64,000 nucleotides of DNA, taken from Lepidonotus clava (lineage: Eukaryota; Annelida; Polychaeta; Phyllodocida; Polynoidae). The stretch spans positions 47,208,374-47,272,373 of the forward strand of contig OW387133.1 of assembly GCA_936440205.1 (NCBI GenBank), in the 5' to 3' direction. Below are positions 33,001-48,000 of the stretch, one piece after another (within the stretch, counting starts at the first letter, position 1; each line of letters starts with the position of its first letter). Both the position numbers and the translations under genes were made by a program. The notes under the pieces are model-generated. The model had not been told where the DNA came from. It saw only the letters and a program-made list of their open reading frames with translations, and searched no databases.

Positions 33001-36000
33001 CATTTTTAGGGATTAGGCATTCCATTAGGCCTAATTCTATTTGCAAAGTAGTAAAATGTATAATTGATACGAGGTAAATTATTTCATATAGGACATTTGA
33101 ACCATGTATTGCATCGGTTTTAGCAAAAAACTTTTGAATACCCAGGGAAACCAATTGGTTTAATGATAAACCTAAAGAGTAGGATCTTGATTTTGAACAA
33201 TTTAAAATATGCACGTCTCGAAAGAAAGTTACCTTCAGTTTCTCTGGACTTGAGTCCCAGATAGTAGATGCCCTTTACAGTGGTCACACTGCCCGGTATA
33301 ATGATGGTCATCTCCTTGACCCCGGGGTCACCGGCTGGGATGAGCTTGTGGTGGGTGAAGGTGGTGGAGTTCGGACGCTGTTTGGGTAGGACGTATACGT
33401 CGTAGGCGACAGTCTCATCGGGCCGGGACAGCTGCACGACGAAGGCCGAGTTAGTGACAGTGACGTTGATCTTATGGTAAACCATACCTGTCACATTGTC
33501 CTTCATTGCTGTCACATTAACCTGGAAAAGAAACTTTTATGTACAAAGGAAACCACTTACAGTGAACTCACATGAAGTCCCTCTTATCTTGGTATCAAAG
33601 CATTAGGAGGAATATATATTACATTGTATGGTAGTTAGTCCCCAAACGTTTTATGGGGTCTTGAGTTATGATTGCAATTCATTTGACTAAAATTCAGTTT
33701 ACGCGCTTGCATTTTTTGTGATATTTCATTGCAGAGTTTATTACTAAGAATGGAGTGTACCCACTTGCATGTTTACCTCCCGTTTGCTACGCCAATGATC
33801 GATAGATCTTCTTCCAAAACAATTTGGTGGTTTATATTATTTGTATCTGCAGCACAGATTACATGGAATTGATAAGACATGTATACCTTCTGTTCCGTTG
33901 GCTGGGTTGTACTGGCAAATTCTATAGATATGGACGAGTTGGGAGTGAGTTCATTACCAGAATCGTCTGCAAATGAAATGTTGGTAACACCAGAACCCAT
34001 CTCATCTGCAGAGTCTCCCCACGAAAAGGGGTTTTCTTTGAAGGACGCAACCTGTGATAACAATGAGAAAATTCAACGTAACCCTTCAATGACCAGTATA
34101 ACCAAATGTCTTGCCCTACTTTTTTCTCTCAGCACGAAAGTATTTTAGTCAGATACTGTCATCCTGATATCCGTAAAATACACAGAATCACAATCAACTT
34201 TCATTCAAATTAAAGCGGCAGATTACCTTAAATATTCTTGCACTTAGTATGATATCTTATCTGCATGAATCTTATCGACGCGTCATTTCTAGAAGGCTAG
34301 CAGATTGAAATTGCCCTTTCACCTGTTGGCTGACGACCGTGTCCCCGTCGACAGGCAGGCTGAAGTCGGCCGGTAAGGTGATGTCGGCCGACAAGGGCCG
34401 ACTGACCAGGTCCGAGGCCTTCTGCTTGGTGACGGCCACGGAGCCCTTGTCTGAGGTGACGACCACGGGGTCCTCTCCCGGCACCAGGTTCTCCAGCAGG
34501 GCAGAGACCAGGGCCGCCTGCACCTTGATCAGCTGCTCTGTGGCAGCCTTGGCCTTTTACAGAAAGAGTGCAGGTGTCAGAATATGTGGCTGTACTTATC
34601 TAAATCATTCACCTGGACGTATGGTTACTTTAGTTCATTTCCCTAAAGCTGCCGCAGGCAACCGAAGTAAGCATGTCACTAATTCATTATTTTTGGTTAG
34701 GAGTCTTCTATGAAGTAGCTACAAATGTAGGGGTTGGGGAATCCTTTTTCTTTTTGAATGTGCTTGCGAGTGTACTCAGGGCGCCAAAACGAGATTGATG
34801 GGGGTCTGAGAAATCCATGTCCGTAAAAAATGGAAGATCTCTTTCATATAACTGTCTTCCATAATTGTTATTCGTATGTGGTATATTTGCCTTACCTGCC
34901 GCTTCTCCTCCTCTCTCCTGGCCCTATCTTGGGCCTTCCCCTGCTGCTCGTAGAAGGCCTTCTCCTCCGGGGACATGGGGCTGTTCTCCAGGGCCTCGGC
35001 CGCCTCCTCGGCTGACTGGAGGACGGGAGGCGTGTCCACAGGGGCCGTCTTGGGCTTGGTGGCGTACAACACATTCCAGTTGGCTGACAGAACGGCTGGT
35101 TTACAAGGACACATTTAGTAGTTTACGTTAAACGTATAATTTGGCTGGGGATGATCCTTCAAAGTCTTGTGGATAATTATGCTCTGACTGCATGCAGCAT
35201 GGCATTCACTACGCCCATGAAGACATTTATTACATTATGATATTATGTAGAATTATAGGCATCATTATTATTTGAAAGGTAAACTGACTTTTGATCCATT
35301 CTTAATAAATCTATATTACGACGTAAGGCTAAATTCTGTTCGATTTATTTTATTTCTATTTAGCTTTAAATTTTTTTAAATCAGATCTACATGTAAGATG
35401 ATGATGATGATGACCGTTGAGTTTAAAGTCTATCACCAATTTTTCAGCTATGTTATCACCAACTCATGAATTTTAGCTTGTGCAAATTGCTGTGATCGAA
35501 CATATGGGGGTGAGAATGACGGCACGGCAAGGCAGTGTAGCAAGGACATCCCCCACTGCGGACTCGAACCCGGTCCGGCCACGCGAAAGACGAGGAGTTA
35601 CCCACTACACTCTTCCGCACCCCTCTCTACATGCAAGATCTTTAAAAGTTGGTGAAAAGTTAGTAAGGTGACAATATATACTGCATACGTTTGTATATGT
35701 ATGTAAATATATATTTTTCCTGCAGGAGAGAGGATTGGGTTATGTGACGAGAAGTTGAGCAGTTGTGGGTTACTCTCGATGAGGAAGGCTGGGTAGAACA
35801 GTAGCTTCCCTGGGCGCCAGCCAAGTGATACCCTGCTTTACCGTTATCCGCCTCCAATTTCAATTTTCCAGAACAAAACCTATTTTTCTATATACTACTA
35901 TAATTACAAAATCTCTCCTTTGCGGCCACTTCAGTTGAATGTTACAGTTCTTTGATATTATGTAACACTTGTCATTTCTTTTGGCATGTTGTATAAATGT

Positions 36001-39000
36001 ATTATGTTTAGATGCATAGAGCAATGATCAACATATCCATGAGAGGAAAGCATTACCGTACAATATATATTATTTTAGAGAAGAAACAATATAAATACTT
36101 GAATATCATTTGAAAATATCTAACGTTCAAGTTGTGAGTCCACCTGGGGTGCCAACCATAAAACATCCACTATACATAAGAATTCATCGTGGTGGGTATT
36201 TTAAGGTCCACAATACAAAAGTCCTATCTAGAAAACATCCATAGTAATATTGTGGATGTGAAAGTTATGTGATAAATCTTAATAAAATCATTCACAATAT
36301 ATGTTAATTCACATAAAATACTTTTGAATGCGTTTTTGAAGGACATTGGAACAATGTGGCATTAGAAAAGATTGAAAAAAATATATTCAAAGACAAATCC
36401 TTGAAATACTGTGGGTCACCAAAATCCCACGATCACAAATTTAGCAATCGTGGGTATTTTAATGTATCATGGGGATGAATAATCATAGATGTTTTTTGGT
36501 TGGCGCTCCAGGGTTTTTTCTACTACGTGTGTTCATTTCCATCTTTCTACCCACCTCCAGCCACTCTTTCTGTAGATTCCGGATCACGCTTTATCATGTC
36601 TATGGTGTTATCCAATACCTTTCCCATAATCCTTGAGGCAGTGGCCTAGACAGAAAAAACACAATTATCAAGACACATTTCTGCATTATCCCATTGAATC
36701 ACACATTGTTACATTATTATTTTTAAAGGTTTTATTGGTAATAATCTTCAAGGTTTCCCTTGGTTTTCAGAGTTATTACATTAACAGTAAATATATACAT
36801 ACAATCAATATAATGTTATGAAAATCAAGCATTGCGTTTTTAAACACTTAGAAATAAGAGGGTTATTAGTTTAGATTACTCTATAGAACCCCAGGATGAA
36901 CAAGTCTCATAGAATGAAATAAAGAAGTCAGGAAAGTGATACCCCCCTTGATAGGACAATTACCCCTTTTAGTAGGAAGGGCCGACGGAAAAATAAAATA
37001 GATGGTAAAAAAATTAAAAAAGGGGCTAGGTTTATATAGGGCTTACATCTATTGCTAGATTACACTTAATTGAGGCAGTAACATCGTTTACTGCACTGAC
37101 GATATGTGCAACGTCTCTTGAATAATTTCTACTATATACGACAATATAGCTTGGATTGCTTTGATGTATGTACACATGGCAAGATAAAGATATACTTATA
37201 AAATGAGAATTTGGTGCCTGTTGTGAACATTATACGTCTTTTTGAATAGCACGAAGCCTACATTTATTCTACAGGCTCGATGTAAGTAGTATATTGAAAC
37301 TGGAATTTGAGACGGTTGCATACATGTGTGCGACATCATTTTTTGAATAACTCTGATATGCACGATCTTGCCCATGCATGATCTGCCATAATTATATATG
37401 ATTCGTCTCAAATGATGTATAATGTATTTTATTGTAAATATTGTTGGGTATATATTGCATGAAATCCCTATATCAATGCGAATGGCTGTTTCGGGAGGAT
37501 GCGAAAATAGCATCTTCGGTAATAATACCTACCATTGTGTCGGTGCCTATCTCATCCCTTAATTCAGCGGTCGACATAAGGGACTCGGAGACTAATATGG
37601 CATCTTCAACATCTTCGAAGCTTTCGGACATTTTTTCAATTGTATTAACCATGTTCTTTCTCAACTGGAATAAATCATAGAGTAGTTTAAAACGATATGT
37701 ATAGAAAAGCATTCAATTAGCCGATTTAGGCCAACAAGGATTAATAATTATATAAAAATTGTATCTGTTATATCATTAGAATGGTTTTTAATTCAAATTA
37801 ACACTGTTTAAGTAGCATGCATTTGTTCCAATCATATTACGGATGAGAACTTTGAAATAACCGAATTCCCAGTATTCAGAATCGCTCAGTGTAATAGAGG
37901 CTTATATATAACTAGATACCATGCAAGCCTTGCAAATTGGATATGCGACGTACAGTATTTGCTTATTCTATAAGCAAAAGACCATTCACTGGTACTTACT
38001 TTGGTGGCATCGGCTACCGTTACTCCACCATCCTGGAATAGAAAATAATGGTACATATTTTCATTGTAATTTGTAAATTAACAGGAAAACCACATTTACG
38101 TTCTTGCAATAGTTTGTCCACATTCTTTTCTTCAAATTTGATAGCAATCCACTAATATCCCCGATTAAATTGTTTGCATGCATATCATAAGACACCAAAC
38201 ATACAACTATATAGTAGAAGATTCATACATGGGTATATTCTACCTAAAGTAAAATAACCAAATATCTAAGAAGTGATATAAATGTTCATGTACAACACTT
38301 GTATAGCTCATCCCGCACCCCCACTCAGAAACAATGTTTTGCTATGGTTCTGGTATTTAAAAATTCAGTATTTTTTATGAAACAACAAACACATCCGATT
38401 CTACGGTTTCCCTTTTTGGCTATTGTCGCGTCATTTCTATAAGAATTACCAAAGACATGTCATGTGTAGGGGAGGGTGGTCATAGCATAATCACCTACCT
38501 TAGTGTTCAGCATGGACCCTATGGATTGGATGTACTGGGAGGTCATCGTAGTGTCAGCAGGGTCCAGGGTTGACACGATATCTCCCAACATATCTGACTG
38601 ACCCCCACCTGTCTCTGCGACTGACATGGGGCGTACCTGGCAATGATAAAGATAACACTATAACAAAGTAGACATGACATCATCCAACTTAACTGATTGA
38701 CATCCACCTGTCTCAGTAACTGACATGGGGTGTGTCTAGCAATGATAAAGATAACACTATAACAAAGTAGGCAGGACATCACCCAACATATCTGACTGTC
38801 CTCCGCCTGTCACAGTGACTAACATGTTATATCTGATGCAATGAAAAAGATAACAATATAACAAAGTGGTAGGCATTTCCAGGTTAATACAACAGGAAAA
38901 ACCGTTTTCTGTTATTCAGTTTGGAAATAAAGAATGTTGCCCCGGGAACCATCGTACATACCTGTACCTTCACTGTCGTTGTTGCCTTAGCTCCATAAGT

Positions 39001-42000
39001 ATCAATCACCACTATTGAAATAGTTCTTTTATAATCCTGTGAAGCTTTTCCTGCCTTCAGGGGAAGTTTGGGTGTAGTAGGTAATGATCCGAAGTAGAGA
39101 AGCTAAAGTAAAATGTATGAACTGTACTAAACCAAAATCATTCGCGTCCAATTACAACCAAAAAATTTCTAGTTATCTATGAACTGCAGGCCAACTCATG
39201 TTAGCACTAAAGAAGCAATAGCAAGTCGTTTCCAATATCCAAAGTGGTTATTCAAATTCTGAGACAATTTTAATTACACTTGGGATGTTACACCTAATTT
39301 TGATTACACTTGGGAGATTACACCTTTACATAGCGGTATTATAATATTATGTTTATTTCCACATTGACAAAATTGATAGAGTGTAGGCGCACCTGTTTCT
39401 TCTTTACTGATCTAGCCTGAAACCTGTACTTCAGAGGCGAAGGCCCGATCGAAGGATCCAAGGAGCCCCCAGACTGCCATCCAGAGCATTCAACCACGAA
39501 CTTCGTTTTTAATGCTTCACCTTTGAAATATATATCATTCTTTGTAAGTCGAATTTATTGAATAACTCGCGAATGTTACTCACTAATTCCATTCTTTATT
39601 TTCTTCAAAGCTAGATGGCCACAATGATATGGCAATAAGTAATGTTTTGTCGAAATAACGGCCGTCGGTGGCTTTGATGATATAACATACCTGTAGACGG
39701 GTTGACTTGGCAGGTGCCCCCAAAGGGTGGTGTATCGGTGTAGAAGGAGTACTCGAGGACACTGTCAGCACACCCGGCACACGACACCTTCACCCGGGCC
39801 CGGTAGGGGCGCGACTCCTCCAGGGTGTGTGGCCTCAGCACCAAGGCCTTGGAGCGGCTCCCTGCCAACAGAACACACATTTATCTGACTTTCCCCTTAA
39901 TTGTCAGCATTCTTTGCTCAGGTTCCCCCCTCCTGCTAGTACCAATTAAAATTGTTCTCTGATATGCAACATAATATTGGGTGATATAGGCCAATAGCTT
40001 ATTTCAGTATAGCTGGACCTTTTGACTCAGTCCTGCCATCTGCCAGTGGACTTGGCTGGTCACAATAACACCAGGGGGCATCAGTGGTTGGACTGTAAAT
40101 ATCCCAGCCTGACTGAGATCTGTCTCACTTCTCCATACTCACACCAGCCATGCGGTTGCTGTGGGATCAGTTCTTAGTTAATCTATACAACATAATATTA
40201 CGTTATATTGTACTGCTTAAGGTTCATTTGGCAATAACATATATACAATTGTGAGTTCCCCATATAAATATATAACAGTAAGTAACATCACGATTGGTCT
40301 TCTAAATCTTAATTTACTTATAATTGTATTTAATTAATGATCTTAAACATGGATTTAACGCAGATTAAACGTTATAAAAAATAACGAACAGGATACCTGG
40401 TTAAACTTTAACTTGACTTCCTTACCAGTCTTTGATAATGTATCCGTTATCGAAACGGATTTGTAATCAGATCCATTCCGAATGTCCAGAGACCACTGGT
40501 ATTTTAGCTTGAGCTTAGCGCAGCCTGAACATTTAACCACGATTGCAAATTTGGATGTTGGAACAACGATGGTCCTGCAATTCCTACGGCATCTGCAGTT
40601 CGTAGAAGTGAATAAGGTGTGGGAGAACTTATAAAATATTATTTCTCACAAATTGAATATGAAAAATGAGACAGGCATGATTGTTTTCAAGATAACTATA
40701 TTGTTACAACGATTTAGAGTTATTGTATATGTTATAGTGTTCTTCCTTTGGGATATTTCAAACAGAATATGTTTTTCTAATACAAATCGCTGTTCTTTAT
40801 TTAAGTTTTACTGATAGGAAACATAATAATTTATGGAACATTTATGATTCATTTTTTGTGATACAAAAGAATTGTGTTCCCTGACGTGGTCTTTAAACTT
40901 AACCTTCTTGGCACCCATAATTATCTTGTATAGCCTATTGTATACTTTTGTATGTGATGCAGCTTGAAGCTATTGCATTATTTTTTTTATGCTTGCTCTT
41001 GTTTTTTCTGTCCATTATATTTCCCATAGTGGAGAGCAATTTGTATTATTTAAAAAATTCTTGTTCAGCATGCCGTGTTCTCCTTCTTTTAGAATAAATC
41101 CTGTTCACAGTTAAGTGTAATAATAACTATGTAATCTTATAAGGATCAAAATTAATGCAGGTGACATTACGGCACAGGGGTATATTACGATGATCTGCAC
41201 AAATTCATGAATATAACTATTTGGCACTTGACAAGTGAATATCTTTTAGTCTAATATGAACCTACCGGATAGTCAAGGTTGGGACAAATTGATCAACGAC
41301 GTTGATAACCTGGTCGTAAAAGGTAGACCTGGCGCCGACAGATACTCCTAGTCTCACCGTCACCGTCCCTATGTACCCCGTTGTATGTAGAATGACCGTT
41401 CCGTTTTTCTCGGTGGTCAGTGAACGTAGAAGAGGAGGGCAATCTCCCAGACTGAAGTGGCTCGTGGTCTCCATCATATTACTATGTCTCCCAGACTTAC
41501 ATGACCAGGAAAAGGTTAAAGAACCTTCTCGGTCATCAGGATCGTAGCTCTTTGTTGCCCCATCTAGTTGGACAGGGTTAGAGGAGGTGACTGTTCTTAG
41601 TGTGCCTCCATCGATAATGGCAACCACGTCGGCCGCCTTAGCTGTAACATAGATAATCTCACTGATGTCCTTTTGGTTGACTTTAGCCCTGATAGCATAG
41701 GTGCCAGGCTGGACCCAACCCGGTTTGATTTTCAGGGTGGCAGCTGCGCCAATTCCCTGAAATTCTTTGGGCAGTTCAGAAAATGTGAGCTCAGTGTCTT
41801 CGCTGACCTGAGCAGATGACCAGCTGTAGGAGGAGGGAGGCACACACGTATCCTGAACCACCGCCTCTATCAACAGCCGGGAGGACAGTGACACCAACAT
41901 GGGCTTAGCCACCGTTCTGTACTCTTCTGGCAGTGTCAGACTGACACAGGAATCTAGACAGTGCAAATAAAATTCAGAATTTGGTAAGATTAAAGACACT

Positions 42001-45000
42001 TTTAAAATATATATATCAACAACAGCTCAAAATTAAACAAGGCTCTAGTTGCTTAACCCAGATAGAACGAAAGTGGTTTTCAGTGTTTTTTGACCTCTGA
42101 GAGATGACCTGGGCTATCCAAAACTGAAAGAATTTTCTCAATATTCTAATTAGAGCATGAGTTATGTAAATTTTTGGACATTGTTATGAAAGGAAATTTG
42201 GAAACCATGGAAATGGAAAAACACATTATTTAAAAAGCTATGATGTCATAAATATGACCTCCCAACATTCAAACTGCTTCCATATGTCAGTTTTGAAATT
42301 GATATATCTCAATTCCTAATTGATCAAATTGGATGAAATAAACTTTATCTGATAAATATGTTTTATGTATATTATGCTTTTTTCATTTCGACATTTTGCA
42401 AAAATGTTCTTTTTCTGTTGCCATGGCAACGAAAATCAACAAATTTGTTTATTTGTTGAAATTCCGTAGCCATGGAAACAGACATTTCCATATAAAATGC
42501 CTTAAATATCACTTTTTTTGTTTGAACCATCTTTCTTAGCATGAAAAAATTCATAAATGCATTTTTTCTCAAAAAAATGGTATTATCTCGTATTTTTGTC
42601 TATTTTTAGCCATAAATATAGGATTTAATAGGCCTAAACTTTCATAAAATATTTTTCATTTTGATAAGCCCCCCATTTATAGGAGGGGTAGGCCAAAAGA
42701 AAAATAATCTGATTTTCCTTTTCCAGGGCTATCAGAGATTAACTTTTGAAAAAATCAACCATTTCCCTCAAAAATTGAATAAATGACAATGGAATTAAGA
42801 CACTATGAAAAACGTCCTACCAGTAGGACGTCAGTATAATCTGGGTTTGGTAATGGATGTAAAAGGGAGTTGAGAACAGTGTGTTAATCTATATTGATGC
42901 TATTAACACATGGACAGACTAACATCACTCTTACAGATCTCAAATTTTGTTTAGTCAAGATAGACAATGTCCTAATCAAGAAATCAAGGTATGTCTAGTA
43001 GATTTCATTATTTGAAGAAGAATTTCTAGCTTAATTATGATGCTTTTCATTCAAAGGAAGAGTCACACGATTATAAGATAAGAAACACTGGTTTATGTGT
43101 TTTGTCTATGTGCTGTAAAGGAAATCCAGGAAGGATAATGTTGTGAATGTTATAATACAACATTCTTATATCATAAGCCGATTATTGAAAGAGATGTGTT
43201 GCGTCAATAAAAGATTGACATGCATGCCTGTTACAAAACCCATGGTTGTATAACTTATCCATAATATTATATTGATCCCAAAAGTCTGTAAAAGATGATA
43301 GTGTACAAGGAGTACCGCAAAATGGCCCATGCATTACTTGATACAAATTGGAAATCGTTAAAACAGAAGATGATCAATGGATCATCAAATGAGTAAAAAG
43401 GTGGCTTATGACTATATTGATTCTTAAAACAGCTGTCTAATGGTCCAGTGGCCGAATGTGTAAATCATGATTTACCCTACATGGTGAGCCCCCTATATTT
43501 TCTTGATTTTTTCTCATCTTATGGTATCCCAAGGGCCCTGAATCAAGATGATTCCAAAGACTTTGGGTAAACAAAAACTGTCTACTTAACGATTTGTCCT
43601 TAATTACTAACAATTGAAAAACATGTTCTCGGGAACTGTGCAAGGTATGATATCATGCTATGGCACATTGTTCGATATTGTCACTAATAAACTGTTTGAG
43701 CAATTACAGAACAACTGCCATTTTGGTCAAAATCATTGGACCCTTAAGCCGGGTTTCCACCGAATGATTCAGGTTGAGAAAAGATGACTACAAATGACTG
43801 GAAAAATTGTAATTGTCAGCAAATTGTCTGGTGAAAAGATCGTTCATAAATGAACAACTGGTGTTTCCACTAAACGACTGAAATAATTATGGGTGTCTGG
43901 ATGACAAAGGTAGTTCCTGGATGATTATTTCTGTGTATATTAATTGGCTTGGCAGGAAATCATTGTTTTTTTTTTGTTTTTTTTTGGTTCATTTTATTTA
44001 TACAGGATTCAATTCAAACATTGTGTCTGGTCTCCCATTGTGGTCCTGTGGAGCATTTGGGCACAATTCCGTGCAGGGGTCATCCAAATGCTCTTTTCTG
44101 CATGCTGCACCTATGGGACTCGAACCCATGGTGTGCCAATGCCAACGAGTGGTACCAACGCCTCAAGGACGTTGGCCACCCCGACCCCTCAGGTTTTGTC
44201 CTGAGAAGAATCTAACACGTTTAATATTTTGTCTTTAGTAAATCTTTACTTTTGTCTTGAGCAAATGTCGTTTACAGTCATTTACAAATGTCTTACGCAC
44301 TTATTTTGTGTTTCCAATGAACATTTATGCCAACGACCACAAAGGATTAGTGAATCTTTCACTGTCATTCATGGTCGTTAGCATAATGTTGTTTGGTGGG
44401 AACCCAGCTTATGGATTAAAGACGTAACGTGGGAATTGATAGACCAAGTTGTAGGTATACATTCTAGGGATCTTTAGGCAGTTTTTGAAAGAGGTTTTAT
44501 CTCATTTAGGTACATGGAAATGTAATGTAGAAATCAATTTTTGCCGATTTAATCCTAACTGATTACTGGCTCATTTTGTCCTTCATTTCTCAAATGAGAG
44601 ATGATATTATGAAAATAACATAAGACATCCTAGAAATGCAATATATTTATCATTATCATCTGTATCAGTTTTTTCTAAGACATTAAATTTAATAGTGTAT
44701 ACAAAATGGGAGATGTAAGGTAAGGATACCTCATCATGAAACATTGTATGTACTTACATGGTGACTCAGTGAAACAACTTCCAATTCAAAAGGGCATTCA
44801 TGCAGGGCTCCATAATTTGTTTTGCCAAACATTCATAAATCTGTTTCATGCTGATCACCTGTTGAATTTTTATGGTCTAAACTTTTTCTGTTATGACCTT
44901 ATAATTAAACCATTCCCCTGCCTCACTACACTCCGTATGCCAGCCAAGTCTTGTTACAGGCACTAGAAAATGGAATCATTGCCAATGGTAGCAATGGTCA

Positions 45001-48000
45001 ATCAATTAGCCCTTTCAGGACGCCAGTATCTCTCAGGCATCACCATCTATTGACACCTGTATCTCTCAGGCATCACCAGGCCTAGACGACAGATGCCTGA
45101 GAGATACATAGCACATATGTCAGAATTGTCAATTTGAAGCTTGATATACATCAACAACTTTTTTTTCTATTTAAAAAGACTAAAATGGACCATATTATTA
45201 TTTATCTAACATTTGCCATTTGGGAAATAATTATTTATATTAATGTTTTTCCTTCTTATTGGACTAATTTTAAACTTTATGGTATCAGTGGCGTCCTTTG
45301 GACATATTCCCTCAGTTATTTGGTGTACATTTTGCACTATTTGAAAATTTTGTGGAGTCTTGAAAGGGTTAGATATGACTTATAGTATACAGGGGGAGGC
45401 AACAGAAAAGGATAGAAGGGAACACCATGAGTATCCATTTTTCTGATGGTGGCTTATTCTGTTGTAAGTGGATGAAAAGCAATTCAACCAGGTATGGAAT
45501 TTGGTGGTCCTTTCTTTTGTGCCAGGTATGTTCTTAATTTGAAACAAATTTGTGACAGTTATGTCTTGAAACTGGTGCTGACCTGGGGTCTTGACACCTG
45601 TCAATCACAGCTACTAATAGGAAATTGGTCACCTGCCCTCTCATTGGTTGTATACCATTGGTGGTGAGTAGCACCAGGGCCTGTAGGCAGGGCTGATGTA
45701 TTCTGGTTGACTTGTATCCCTTGCCAATCCTACTTGTTTATCTATGGTTCTTTAGCAGTATCAGTATGCTATGGGGATGGGGATGGGATACTCAGGTTTC
45801 CTTATTTCCTAAAGGTCTAATGGTTTTGACCGAAATGGAATATTTTCTGTAATTGCTCAAAGACGTTACTAATGACACTATCAAACAGTATGCCAAAAGA
45901 TCAAGAAGAAAATTACCTTCAGATTGTTATAAAGCATGTTATCATACCTTACATGGTTCCTGAGAAAGAACCTGTGTTTTTCTATTTTTAGTGATTAAGC
46001 AAAAGCCCAGTCATTAGACAGTGTTTGCATACCCAAATTCTTCAGGACAATCTTGATTCATAGTCCCTAGGATGCCATAAGATGAAAAATAAGAAAATAA
46101 AGGGGGCTCACCATGTAGCATAAATCCTTACTTTGATTGAGTTCAGGATTTGGCTCCTGGACTATTAGCACAAATGCATATTTAAAAAAATGAAATGTAT
46201 TGACCCTAGTTAAGTCTGGTTAGAGGGTTAGCTCTCAATATACAAAGTGGTCAATATTCCCCAGCCATTAAATTTCTAGAATTTCTCATGTACAGTACAG
46301 TGTGGTATATGAGAAATTATCAATGAAGGAAACATTGATAATAGATCACAACACAGTGCATTTCATAGAACTGGAGAAAATAAATATTGAGTAACCAGCA
46401 TATAATTTAATATCTAATCGATTTTAATCTGAAAAATTATATTATGCGACTTTCCTTTTAGGAGGTTTAGTACTTAAAAAAATAGTGAAGATAAAAAACT
46501 CGATATGCTATATGCTTTGGCTTAACCCATTAGATACCAAATTACTATCAATGTTTTGGATTTTGCTAAATGAGAACATCGTCTTTCACCCCATTAAGGG
46601 TAAGCAATACCTTGCATAGACATTCGTGGGGGGTCAACCTTCAACAACAATATCTGAAATCATTGGGCCTACTTGTTTCTTGACAGGTCGTTCCTCTTCT
46701 GTCAGAAGAACATTGACAGCTGAAGATACTCTCTTGGTTGGTACATGTGCCGTCATACATACAAGGGTTGCTTTCACATGGAGATGTCGGAGAAACAACT
46801 ATAGGGTGGAAAGGGAAACAGATGATCATTGGGTGTCAGCACTATGATGCAACAACACAGACAATCCAGCTGATGGTGAACCTTATTTCTAAGGACCTGT
46901 AGCATAATGATATATACTTTATTTTAACCCTTTAGATACCAAGTTTCTATCAAGGTTGTGGATTTTGCTGAATGAGAACATCAGCTTTCACCCCATTAAG
47001 GGCAAGCAATACCTTGTGGTAGACATTCAAGTGGGGTCAACCTTCAACAGCAATAATTATTTGAAATCATTAGGCCTACTTGTCTCTTGACAGGTTGATC
47101 CATTTCTGTCAGAAGAACATTGGCAGCTGAAGATACTCTCTTGGTTGGTACAAGTGCCGTCAAACATACAAGGGTTGCTTTCACATGGAGATGTCGGAGA
47201 AACAACTATAGGTTGGAAAGGGAAACAGATGATCATTGGGTGTCAGCACTATGATGCAACAACACAGACAATCCAGCTGATGGTGAACCTTATTTCTAAG
47301 GACCTGTAGCATAATGATATATACTTTATTTTAACCCTTTAGATACCAAGTTTCTATCAAGGTTTTGGATTTTGCTGAATGAGAACATCAGCTTTCACCC
47401 CATTAAGGGCAAGCAATACCTTGTGGTAGACATTCAAGTGGGGTCAACCTTCAACAGCAATAATTATTTGAAATCATTAGGCCTACTTGTCTCTTGACAG
47501 GTTGTTCCGTTTCTGTCAGAAGAACATTGGCAGCTGAAGATACTCTCTTGGTTGGTACAAGTGCCGTCAAACATACAAGGGTTGCTTTCACATGGAGATG
47601 TCGGAGAAACAACTATAGGGTGGAAAGGGAAACAGATGATCATTGGGTGTCAGCACTATGTTGCAACAACACAGACAATCCAGCTGATAGTGAACCTTAT
47701 TTCTAAGGACCTGTAGCATAATGATATATACTTTATTTTAACCCTTTAGATACCAAGTTTCTATCAAGGTTGTGGATTTTGCTGAATGAGAACATCAGCT
47801 TTCACCCCATTAAGGGCAAGCAATACCTTGTGGTAGACATTCAAGTGGGGTCAACCTTCAACAGCAATAATTATTTGAAATCATTAGGCCTACTTGTCTC
47901 TTGACAGGTTGTTCCGTTTCTGTCAGAAGAACATTGGCAGCTGAAGATACTCTCTTGGTTGGTACAAGTGCCGTCAAACATACAAGGGTTGCTTTCACAT

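Larger units (their letters stand above)
35096..36554. other. Receptor intron with a SINE-like relic and a miniature element
   Basis: This 1.46-kb intron holds a short TGA microsatellite (35396-35412), a tRNA-derived relic (35500-35626) and an element with long inverted ends (36143-36512). No exon is needed or seen here; the flanking exons join in phase. Confidence 0.6.
43437..46170. repeat. Long inverted duplication, arms of about 310-355 bp
   Basis: The left arm 43437-43745 and right arm 45815-46170 are inverted copies, sharing GGGGGCTCACCATGTAG, ATAAGATGA, CTGTAATTGCTCAAA and GGTTTTGACC / GATTTTGACC words. The 2.1-kb core contains the TTAA element inserted at the inner end of the left arm. 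It may be a large non-autonomous transposon with long ends or a local inverted duplication. No coding frame spans the core. Confidence 0.7.
41954..46672. other. 4.7-kb receptor intron between EGF array and REJ region
   Basis: No exon is needed: the phases of the REJ exon and the last EGF exon join. It contains an inverted duplication (43437-43745 and 45815-46170), a TTAA-flanked element (43744-44412) with a SINE inserted in it, and a small repeat cluster at 45026-45107. Near 42053 and 42848 CTTAACCCAGAT and ATCTGGGTTT may mark one more element of about 800 bp. Confidence 0.6.

Noticed and set aside
40397-40425. Longer version of the REJ exon ending at the GTATCC donor
   Set aside because: It would leave the wrong phase for the next exon, whose only open frame needs one base carried over. 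The internal GTAAGG donor fits.
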